DNA from: Eucommia ulmoides
Lineage: Eukaryota; Streptophyta; Magnoliopsida; Garryales; Eucommiaceae
Direction: 5' to 3'
DNA: 64,000 nt
Assembly (NCBI GenBank): GCA_016647705.1
Contig: CM028335.1
Location: 35,292,212-35,356,211, forward strand
The stretch's first letter is position 1, and each line of letters opens with the position of its first letter. The notes below the pieces were generated by a model. That model did no database searches and was not told the DNA's origin. It saw nothing but the letters and a program-made list of their open reading frames with translations. Position numbers and translations under genes: made by a program. This document shows, in pieces, positions 48,411 through 58,599 of the stretch.

Positions 48411-48479
48411 GTCATGCGAGTTTACTCGTAATGACGAAGGAGGAGACATGAATATTTTGTTATGTAAGAAATGTAATTT

Positions 48480-48920
48480 AAAGATAGGAATTTAAACTCA
48501 ACTAAGAAAAGTCAGGAACGTTCCTAAAATTTTCTGTATTTACGCTGGAGACTAGAAATTTAACTCGACTAAGCCCAGGAACATTCCTAAACCTTGTTGC
48601 ATTTATACTAAAGACTAGAATTTTAACTCGACTAAGCAATGCCAAGTATGTTCATGAACCTTATTGCATTTATACTAGAGACTGGAATTTTAACTTGACT
48701 AGGAAAGTAGTAAATTGAAGAAAAATGATTTCCGGGAACATTCGAATAAATCCTAGGTATCATTGCATCTATACTAAGAAAAATAGTAAAGTCCTAGGAA
48801 AAAGAACGCCAGGATCATTCGAATGATTCCTTGGATGTTGTATTATCACTAAGATTACGGTAGCTTCCGAGGAAAGAAAATGGCAGGAACGTTCGAACGA
48901 TTCCTAGGATATTGCATCAT
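48480..48920. repeat. ~65-75-bp minisatellite with palindromic cores
   Basis: About six units of the type caggaacgttcctaaa...tgcatttatac...agactagaattttaactcgacta. The core palindrome varies: GGAACGTTCC, AGGAACATTCCT, CATTCGAATG and CGTTCGAACG, each self-complementary or nearly so. Confidence 0.75.
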
Positions 48921-49077
48921 CCTTTAGGAAAACTACATTCCTTCTCCATCAATAAGAAATCTTCTCCAAAGAAGATCGACAGACCAGTCCTAGAGGGTTA
49001 CGCCACAATGCATGGAAGATGATAAATCATCGACTCATCGCCATTTCTTAGGTATGACCGTACCATATCCAAGGGAT

Positions 49078-50909
49078 TTTCTATATATCTCAGGATAATT
49101 AAGAATCCAGTCAAATGTAGTTCTAACAATGGTGTTTTGGTGATAGCCCAACAATCACCGAAAGTTAATTGATCTGGATGTTGATGGATAGGTAACGATG
49201 TTCTAGGGTAGCCAAGAATGTTGTACGCGGGAGCAAAGAATATTGATCATCAATATCTCATTTTTTGCCAAACCCACAAGGAAATTTTCTACATTTCTCA
49301 AGATAACTGAGAATCAGGCCATGTGTAGTTTGATGGTTTTAATCGAACCCAACCGGGGTTTTCCTACATATCTCAGGATAGTTGAGAATCAGGTCAAATG
49401 TAGTTATGACAGGTAAAGTACATTTGGTTGATTGATTGATTAATTAATGGATTGATGGATAACAATGGTAAATTGATTAATTCATTGATGAATTGATTGA
49501 TGAAGGCAATAAATTGACTTGATTGATTGAAAGTAGTAAATTGACTTGATTGATGAAAGCAATAAATCGACTTGATTGATGAAAATAGTGAATTGATTGA
49601 TTCAAGAAAGCAGTAAATTGACTTGATTGATGGAAAACAGTAAATTGACTTGATTGATGGAAAACAATAAATTGACTTAATTGATTGATTGAATTTATTT
49701 AATTAAGCTAGCTTGACTGAACCCCATCAGGGTGTCTACATATCTCAAATAGTTGAGAATCAAGTCCAATGTAGTTTGGGATTTGATTTTATGTAGATTA
49801 GCATTTGGTGGGAAAGGTTCTTAGTTAGAAAAATCGAGTCCTAGGTCATGATATCAATACATGATTGAAAAATGACTGAGGGGATTCTCACCTGAGAACG
49901 CTCTCAGGGAAACTCGACACTTAGTGGAGTTTCATGGCCACATCCCACTGGGGACTACCGACGAGGACTAGAAAACTTCATGTGAGAAGCTTACCTTGGA
50001 TAAAATGTGCCCTAGTCATAAACTGGGGCTTGATGATGCTTGTTTCTTTTTTAAAGGATTATGGATTTCAATTCTTGAATTTCAAATTTTACCCTAGTCA
50101 TAGCTGGTATGAATCTTATCAAGAAATCTCGGTGGAGAAATCTGATATAACATGCCCCAGCTTTAGCTGGGATGCAGGATTATGTCCTGAGTGTTCGAGA
50201 GAATGTGATAGAGCCCACATAGGTTACCCATGTATCCCGAATAAAGTGTATGATTTTAATGTTTGATTGAGTCTAGAAACCTCGTTGGGTTGTTTATGGC
50301 CTCGTGATATCACTATTTTGGATAATGATCATCAGACGACCAAAACCCACCTGGGTTATCTACATACCCAGATTTCCTAGTTTAGACAACCAGTCGAAAT
50401 GTAGTTTGGCCCTCGCTGTAATGATTTTCAGATTGTCGACCGCACCCCAAGGGTTTCCCACGTACCTTGGTGATCTACCAAGGATCAGGTCAAAGCGTAG
50501 TTCGTGCACAATTATCCTTTTTTGTTTACCAAACAAAAGAATTGAAATCGGCTTCTTAGGACAGTAAAGGGACTTCTTTGAAGATGCACCCTGATACAAG
50601 GCTTAGAGAATGTAGTAAAGTTAACACTTCTCTGATTTCAACCGAACCCACTTAGGTTTCCTATGTACCTTGGTTAATACCAAGGATCAGGTCGAGACGT
50701 AGTTCCGAATGTTTTCAATTCCTTTCTTAAGTTGACGACCATACTTTTAAAGTTTACCTACGTATCCCTATTTTCACAGGGAATCAGGTCGACACGTAGT
50801 TCATGTTTGTCGATGAATAATTTTTATTTTTTATTTAAGAGGGAGACCAAACCTGTATATGGGTCGCCTACGTATCTCAAATAACTAAGAATCAGGTCGG
50901 CACGTAGTG
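49078..50909. repeat. Nine ACGTA-hairpin modules in the Tat 3' internal region
   Basis: Copies at 49078, 49288, 49363, 49735, 50359, 50457, 50660, 50757 and 50867, each ~42-50 bases. Common plan: CCTACGTA (or CTACATA), inner stem, (G)ATCAGGTC, three or four free bases, ACGTAG (or ATGTAG), TT. Inner stems: TCTCA/TGAGA (49363, 49735), TTCTCA/TGAGAA (49288), CCTTGGT/ACCAAGG (50457, 50660), TCCCT/AGGGA (50757). 50867 and 49078 have one broken pair; 50359 lacks a clear inner stem. A small ACCC..GGGT arm pair usually precedes the module. A truncated copy is visible near 50225. Confidence 0.85.
49430..49700. repeat. ~30-bp minisatellite aaattgacttgattgatg
   Basis: About eight units of aaattgacttgattgat with variable spacers (gaaagcaat, gaaaacaat, gaaagtagt). 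Lies between hairpin modules of the Tat-like element. Confidence 0.85.
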
Positions 50910-51032
50910 CAATGTGGTGATGATTGATTTTTATAATTTGAGCATTTCATTTTACGTCGCAGAACGAAAATGAATGTTGTTTCCATTGGAAAATCCTGAA
51001 TAGGATAAAATATGCCCCAGTCGAAGATTGGG
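50009..51032. repeat. Second hairpin family, CCCAGT...ACTGGG type
   Basis: 50009-50029 (GCCCTAGT, five-base loop, ACTGGGGC; 8 pairs with one T-G). 50156-50171 (CCCAGC, ttta, GCTGGG; 6 pairs). 51016-51032 (CCCAGTC, gaa, GATTGGG; 7 pairs with one G-T). A decayed copy is at 50090-50110. Each follows a short aaaatgtg/aaatttta/acatg lead. Confidence 0.7.
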
Positions 51033-52247
51033 TAAGTTCTGTTGGGGAATCTAATCGGTTTGTCTTGCCATTTGTCGGAGGTGATGAAAAATAAATTATG
51101 GATTATTGATGTGAATTCTCGAATACACTTGTCGACGTGTTTGATGTTTGATAGAAAAGGATTTCCAAAATGGGAAATCAATTCCTAGGATTTGCCTGTT
51201 GGTTTAACCACCAGGATATGCAATGTTTTAATTTAGTCTAGACAGAATTGATTAAATGGATTACCTAAAGCATCAAGGCTTGTAGATTTATTTGTTTGGA
51301 GTTGAATGGTGAACCTCCTCCTTCCATTTGGTCATTTGCTTCAAGTATTTTTCTTTAAAATATTAGTATATAGGCAACATGTGTCTACTTTCAACATTTT
51401 GAGAGCCAAATTATGGTTAAAAGAAAATAAACCCCCGTCTCCGTTCTGTGGTCATATCGCCTGAACAATATATGTTGGCTTCTCTCTTTAGATGTTGGCG
51501 AATCTTCGTTTATCGATGGATTTATGTTTTTGTGAAAATATCCATCCATGGGGATAACTCTGTGGTGTACCAAACTTTTCTCAAAATCAATTTTTTGTAT
51601 CAAAATCTGAGTTTTCTATGGTGTACAATGGTTTTTTGGTTCTAATGACTTTTACTGAAGTTTGGTTGTAGGATAGGATTTAATGAGGCTTTTGGGCTTT
51701 GATGTATTGTTGGTTAAATGGTGGTATCATGGGAATTTGAGGATGGTTTACCGTTGGTCCAATGATGGCATCAAATATCCTTGGAAAAAATTGTTTTAAA
51801 GGTGATATCCTAAGTTTTTCTATTGTTTCATCCTTTTGCACTTATGCCATTTGTCCTTTCTAATTATCTATGTTGAAATATTAGTCATGAAATAAGCATA
51901 ACATATAAACAATCAGAGGTTATAGTTACTAAACCAAACTTGCATAATCAAGCAAATTTTCCATTTTTTAGAAATACTTTCTTCCTTAGGAGTACAATCT
52001 TAGACTCGGTCATTTATCAGAGGCTTCAAGATCTCTAGCAGCTTCTGACCTTTTTTCCTTCGAATCTCGAAGCAGACAGAATTACCAGTTGAATTCTTTG
52101 ATTATCTCGACTAAATCATAGTATGGTGGTCTCTAGATGAATCCCATCTCCACAAATAAACAACAAAATGATCGAAATCTAATGACCACTTGTTTTTATT
52201 TATTTTTATATGTTTTCCATTTTTTCTCTTAGTACCCTTTCAGGTTT
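51033..52247 (-). other. Tat-like interior without recognisable domains
   Basis: Where RT, RNase H and integrase would be expected downstream of the protease; none were recognised and all frames are broken. Either deleted or decayed beyond reading by eye. Confidence 0.45.
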
Positions 52248-52709
52248 TTACTGAGGCCGACTACCACATTTTTGCACCTCAGTGCCCTTTTGGGTTTTCA
52301 CTGGGTTAAGCGTGGATCCATTGTCTACTAGGACTCTGGAGAGGATAAAATCTCGGTATTGCATAAATATGTTGAGTGGTTTGATATGCCCAATTCCTTC
52401 GAAAGATATCTCGTCGTCAATGACGTTCACGAGATTGGTGTTAAGGATATTCTCTACTATGTTAGTGAAATGATCTTGTGATATGGAGCTAGGTACATGA
52501 GCCTTATTAAGGACTTTCAATAGCGTATTTTGATGTATTTCGGAGGTCATTAGCAACGATAGTATAGAAATTTGTGCTGGTGCTTTGCCAAGTTGTTCGA
52601 CAATCTTGTACTTAGTTTTCTTTACTTCTTTTAGGAATTCTTGTACTTCTTTCTCAGTGATAGTCTTCTTAAGGATACGGTTGGGTTCTTTGTCTAATAC
52701 GTTTAGCAA
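52248..52709 (-). pseudogene. Tat/Ogre-type gag-pol junction with aspartic protease
   Basis: 153 codons. EFLKEVKKTKYKIVEQLGK, PAQISILSLLMTSEIHQNTLL and KVLNKAHVPSSISQDHF are the hallmark segment preceding the protease in Tat/Ogre-like elements. The protease active site appears as SRVLVDNGSTLN (DNGS replacing DSGS/DTGA). Upstream in the same region, 52944-53210 holds an Asn/Lys-rich linker. The frame fails soon after the active site at 52250. Confidence 0.8.
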
Positions 52710-53349
52710 GTCTGGAGAGGTAAAGATTCTTCCACTCCAAGTAATAGCTCTGATCTCACCTACTTGGTCTTATGTCTTTACAGTATTGGCTTTTATTGTC
52801 GTAGAGTAATCCCAAGTTACTTCTTTCAAAATTTTCATTGGTTCTTGCTTCGGTGTTTTGAATCTTAGGATGATTTTAGATTGGATCATTATCGGGTTTC
52901 GAAATGCTTGTGGTTGTATAGTGAAGTAAGAAACTCCTGAATCTCACATCTTATCGAGGTTTAACTTCATGAAGCCACAATCGACCATGTTGATCCAGGA
53001 ATTGTCCTGGATTCGATATCTTGGTCGTCTACCCAAGGTGCTAGAATTCTCCTTGGTTGGGGAATTATTTTTCCAGAATGTTTCCAAATCTTGGTTTGAT
53101 TCGTACCCTTGATCATCCTGACTAGGGTAATTGAGGTCCAATATTTTCTTAGGTGGGAGTGATAGTGTGTTTCTTGGAAGTTCTTTCTTAGGCGTTTGAT
53201 ATACATTCAAGACTTGCCCAACTACGACGGCTATATCTGTGACATTTTTGTTCAGCGTACTAATTTATCCCCACATATGGTCCTTTTTGCTCTTGGGAGG
53301 TTTCTTATTTTCCCCTTGTTAGTTTTAAGTCCTTGTTTATCATGGGTCC
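52710..53349 (-). pseudogene. Tat-like gag-pol linker region
   Basis: Degenerate continuation between gag and protease. The - strand shows a TRSGR-like segment (TWSGRIFTSPDLL) just ahead of the protease block, as in Ogre-type polyproteins, and a short open frame at 52944-53210. Interrupted at 53350 by the solo-LTR-like insertion. Confidence 0.55.
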
Positions 53350-55510
53350 TGTTGGCCCAAAGTGCTACCCAAGAAAGGGGTGAATTTGGCAGTTTAAAAA
53401 AATTAATAGTTAAGTCCTTTAAACACAAATAATCAATTTTTCGAAATAAATTATTATCTTGTTCCATAGAGGAAATGCATTTCATACTAAGTGCGCACTC
53501 AAACACAATATATAAAATAAAGAAATGCAGCACACAAGAATTTATCTTGATTCGGAAAGCTAATCTTACCTACATCTAGTCTTCCGAGCTCCACGGAGAT
53601 TCGCAATCCACTAGACCCCTTGATTCCTTTACCAAGTAGGAACCAAATCCTTACAATTTTTTATTCTTTTCATAGGCTCAAAATCAACCTTTACAATATC
53701 CTGATTCTTCTCATTGGCTAAGAATCAACCTAACACTCTCTCACTTATCCTTTTCACATAGTTAAGATGAACCTTTACAATTCACTCTTTAATTCAGTTG
53801 TAGATTGAATCAAAACCTAATCTTTTTCACAGCAAAAATATCAAAACCTAGCTACCCTACCTAGACACCGTCCTAAACATGTTTAATCCTCTCAAACTCA
53901 CAAATACAAAAAAATATAAGTTTCTTCCACAAAGAGCTTCTACCACCTCAATACAGATATACTCAATTAATGGCCTAAATAATTACTATGTGATATATAC
54001 AATGTGAGACAAATAAAATTTGACTAAATAATTAAGTGGATAGTACAAATTAAGCACGTAATCAAATAATCAAGTAAAAAACATTTAAAAGATTTTCAGG
54101 CTTTTAAGTTCAAAAGGATTTTTTAAACAATCCTTAACCAAGTAATCAATATATATTTATAAATTAGAAATAAAATAACCGAACTTGGAAGAATCGCGCT
54201 GGGGAACACCGAAACAAGAAAGATATCACAATCAGTACTCAAACCGGTGACGCCAATAGCAAGCGCTTTAGATCAAGAATATTGAATATAATACCTTGTA
54301 GAAATCTCAACAATAATCTCACTCTTATAAAAGCCTAAAATTGATGTTCTTGATGTGTTTTCTATCATTCTCGTATGTCTTATTAAATAGACCAAAAACT
54401 AACCCTCCAACGGTTAATTTTTCGAAGATATGTCCTAAAGTGACACTCTAAGACCCCATATAACATATCATATCAATTTAGGTATATTTCATTTAAAAAT
54501 ATTCTTTAAAACACTCATTTAGATCCACAAAACATTTCCCAATTTAAAACCATAAGAATATGAAGTATTAAATCATTTAAATTAAGAGAAATTCAAAATA
54601 TATGGATCAAATCAATAGGGATCACATAATAAATCAAACATATTTGAATTTTACTCAAATCCCTTAAATCCCTCTCTTGGAATCATAAAAAATGGAACGT
54701 TTTGACCAAGAGACTAAATCAGTCAAAATATTAACGGAGACAGTTGGTTTACCGACCACTGCCATTCGGTTGATCGCCCTATGCCAATGTTGAAATAGCG
54801 GTTGGTCTTACACCCAGTCAGTTGATTGACTTGATCAGGGGGCTTTCAATTTTCTCTATTTCATACATTGACTTATTCGGTTTTTCCAACCCTTCTCATT
54901 CAGTTGACCAACCTTTCTCATTCGGTTGACAGATTGGATTAAGGTGCTCACTTCCTTGCCTATTTCAGCTATTGTTTCAAACAGTTAACAATTTAGATCA
55001 GTAGGACTCTATTTTTACTCCTAAAACTCATTGTTTTGATAAGTCGACCAACCCCTTTTGCCGGCTAACTAAATTGACCCGAAAACACAACATTTTACAA
55101 TTTAAAACACATTTTTCAATTAGGTCATTTGTCAAAATTATTTCACATATAGAGCACATAAAATATCTCATTTTAGGATCCTAAACTTATAACTTCTTAT
55201 CATGATACTCATAAGATTAATTCATTTTAAGTGTTGTGCGTGATACTAATTCGGGTTGTATTAAAAATATATAAGTAAAGAGTTATTTTTACCTAGTTTT
55301 CTTCAACGTCTTCAAAACTGTTCACGTCTTCATCATGTCCATATTGCACCCTTCATGTTTTCTTTAACAAATCTTCTTCTCAATCAAACATATGGAATTA
55401 TGAATCTGAAACACTCAATAAAACCATTAGTTCTACAAAAAACATCAATACTTAATTGTTCATCAAAACTTTGGATTCAACAAACTCTCATCAAAACTTT
55501 AGATTCAACA
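53350..55510 (-). mobile_element. Copy 4 of the long-LTR-like repeat, with adjoining 3' internal tail to ~55790
   Basis: + strand TGTTGGCCC...GATTCAACA, 2,161 bp. On the - strand it starts TGTTGAATC straight after a purine-rich ATGAGGAGAT (55511-55520), the PPT-LTR junction of an LTR element. The next ~270 bp to 55790 (ending with catcttaaaaagtgagga, complementary to the cctcattttttaagatgac beside the junction) look like its 3' internal end. No 5-bp TSD found. Collinear with copy 3 over most of its length. Inserted between gag and protease of the Tat-like element. Confidence 0.6.
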
Positions 55511-55829
55511 ATCTCCTCATTTTTTAAGATGACAATTAACTTTGATATTTTCTTCAAAATATAATGTAACCATGCCCCCCTAAATCTTAGGACGGGTGTT
55601 TAAACTCATTTAAGCACAATAATGAAAACATAATTAAAATATTTAACAAAAGCTCTCAATAATTTCTCCCTTTATTTAATGTAATACTTAGGTGAACAAA
55701 TCCCTAAACATCAACTTCTCATTAAACATCAACTTCTTCCCATTTGTCATCTTAAAAAGTGAGGATGGAAAACCAAAAGCGTCACTCTAGGCATACATTG
55801 TTTTGCCTAGCCATGCCTAAATCTAGGGA

Positions 55830-56900
55830 TCTTTCCTTTTAGGTGGTATGGCTCTATTATTCTCGTGCTCACTCGACTTTTGAATTCTTTCAGCCCTAAC
55901 ACCTTTTTCTATATATTTCACTCGAAGGATTATATTGGAGAATGGGTTATTCAGTGTGTTCAATAGAGGCTCGTTGTAAGAGTAAGGCTGAGCCTGAACA
56001 AATATTGGACCATCTCAGTCTCCTTCATTGGCGGTACTACTTGGGTGGATCTATCCCTCCATGAGATAGGATATTCCAAGAAACTTTCCCCACTCTTTCT
56101 AGTCAAAGTTCAGAGAGAGATTTTGTCTGGTGAAACCTCTTGATTATAGCCATATTGTTCACAAAAAACCTTGACTACGTCAAGGAATGTCTTCACTTTC
56201 GAATGTTCTATTATTGAATACCAACGAGCAGTAGGTCCATATGATGATTACTAGAAACGTTGAACGGCTAACGCTTCATTATGGATATGCGCCCCCATTT
56301 TATTCTTGTATTGTTGGATGTGCAAACCTGGGCATCCTGATCCAACATAATTTGTGAATGTAGGCGTGGTAAAGTTGTCAGGGAACTTCACTTGAAGTGT
56401 AGAAGATATGTCGAAATATCAGGCATTAGTTCTTGATTCTCCTTTCTTTGCTTCTTAGAGTTCTTTTTCCATTTGAAGTAATTTCTCAGTCAGTTGGGAT
56501 GTCTTTTCGGATTGTTCTTTTACCTCCTTTTTGAATCAGTCATTTATTTCTGGTATAACTGGGCTAGTATTTGGTTTGGCTGAAGTAGTACTTGGATTTG
56601 AGTCAGTCACAGTCAAAGTAACTCGTGGTTGAGGTTCAATAAGGATTAATTCTCCAGTAGTAGGGCTAAGGCCTCGGGAATAGGAAGGCTGATGGATAGT
56701 TACTGTATCTATCGGATATGGGGTTCGAACTGAGACTACAAGGTTTTTCTAAGACTGGAGAAGTTGTTGCAGAATCTCAAAAATCTGGCTAATGGATTGT
56801 TTCAGCAAGACCATGTCTTCTTTTAGCCGGGTTACCCCGATAGGTTCATTCAAACATTCCTCTATGCATTCTATTTGGATAGGTTGTCGTGATTGCGCAC
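55830..56900 (-). pseudogene. Tat-like gag
   Basis: Reading the - strand in pieces: a VKFPDNFTTPTF block, then GCPGLHIQQYKNKMGAHIHN, a WYSIIEHSKVKTFLDVVKVF block, QYGYNQEVSPDKISL, and a SGESFLEY...WRDRSTQVVPPMKETEMV block. This order is the standard retrotrans_gag of Tat/Ogre elements (fold, CP..H...Y..KM, WY, W.DL...F..QY, P.R..L, ESF.EY..RWR, PP...EMV). At least two stops and several shifts: inactive. Confidence 0.75.
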
Positions 56901-58599
56901 AAGTGCAAACTGGTGAACGGGAAATGGGAGTTTTCCTAAGCGGAGCAATCTTTCTAACTAGGCAACAATCATGTCAATATTATAGCTTACAAAGGCGTTG
57001 TGGTTTTGACCATGACTTAGTTTGATATGAAATTTCCATTACTTTCAAATTTTATATTTTACAACCACATCGAATTTTGACATGACGACCCCACAGACGG
57101 GTTGCCCTTTTCTTTTACAAAATCAATTGATACTTGACACTTTTTATTTGGACGAATTGAAATCTCATATCAATTCTTTATCATTATCGATCTCAAACTA
57201 AAGCAAGGCCTAAATTTTGACAAAACGAAGTTTTCAAGTCTAATAATGCATCATATAGTCATAATAAGGATTCTTATTATTCATTCTACTGAGTTGTTCA
57301 GCGTTCAATTTTTTTGAACAATTTTAAGACTATGACCAAGCTCATAGGTAAATAAGAATGAAAATTCTTAATTGGCTATTCCGCTCTTTACTAGTTATAG
57401 AAGTCCTCTTTTATATGTTTTTAGGGCAACATATATACTGACTGCAAGATAAATGTCTCTCTCCAAGATAGTGTCCTTAATACAACAGTGTTTTAAGTAT
57501 CCTCTATCCTAAGCTCACTATATGTGGTTAATGGATTTTCTACTAACGCATCCTTGAAAGCTTCGATTCCAAGATATTTAAACCTCCGACTTCCTTCCCG
57601 AGAGAACATCCATCGTTGGTTGGTGATCCGAGCAAGGCAAGTTTCGAAGCTGGATCCTAGGGGATAAACTACTCGGCCTTGCTTCTATTGACTCATCTTT
57701 CTATCGTACAGGGTTTCGAAGCTTAAGTTGGCGTGATAAAATTGCACAACTTCAGCCCCTATTGTCGTCCTCTCTATCCCTAAGAGTTTTGCAGCTTCAG
57801 GATTTTTCTCATGATATGTAGTGCAAAGTAGTGCTCATGCATTGGAGAGAGTATACAGAAAGTAAACGCAAAAATTTAAATACAGTAAGTTAAATGCTGA
57901 TATTTAAAAACAGTAAAGTAAATGTAAACATATAAACACAATAAATGTATGCAAGTATAAACAAAGCATGTATTTGTTTTACATATGTATTTTTTTTTTT
58001 TTACTTAATTTATATTTTATTATTTTATTTATTATTTTTTTTCTTCTGAAAATGAATCATTTATGTTTAAAACCAAAGACATATTTCTTGGTTTTATTTA
58101 ATCATGAACATAGATTCCTCCCTCTCAAAATCCTCAAAATCTGTTCATTTTCGAAAATGAGTTTTTAGGGGCTTTTCTAAGTGCCAATTTCGAAAACATT
58201 CTTTGGGCTGAGATTTATGTTAGAAAATGAGTTGCCACCAAGCATGGGTTAAATGGTGTGCTAGGTCACCGACATTTAAGAAATTCATATTTATTTTGAA
58301 ATGGCCTAAATTTTGACTCAAAAATTGTCAGTCTTTTACCATAAATTTCTTTAAGGTTTAGGGGTTACTTATGCTCAAGGAAGATTTTTAACACCCCTAG
58401 ACACCTGTCCGAAGATGGTATCTCAGTCTAAATAGATATTCACATTTAAACAAAGTCCAAGTAATTTTGTTTAACAAAATAATTCCCTTTTTATGTTTTT
58501 GTCATTTCTTTTTATGCATTTTCATGTATAGAAAGCAAGTAAACTAACTATATACCAGCAAAAACAGATAAAGCATATGAAATGAAAATATTTTTGTAT
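56901..58599. other. Tat-like 5' internal leader
   Basis: Non-coding by inspection. A gttgccaccaagcatggg stretch near 58213 (- strand TTGGTGGCAACTC) resembles the TGGCGACTCC leader found next to the PBS in Tat-type elements; this may mark the LTR/leader border. T/A-rich run at 57988-58042. Confidence 0.4.

Noticed and set aside
49934-50567. ORFs of 110 and 87 codons in the hairpin region
   Set aside because: They run through hairpin modules with no domain and lie antisense to the element; coding explanation not supported.
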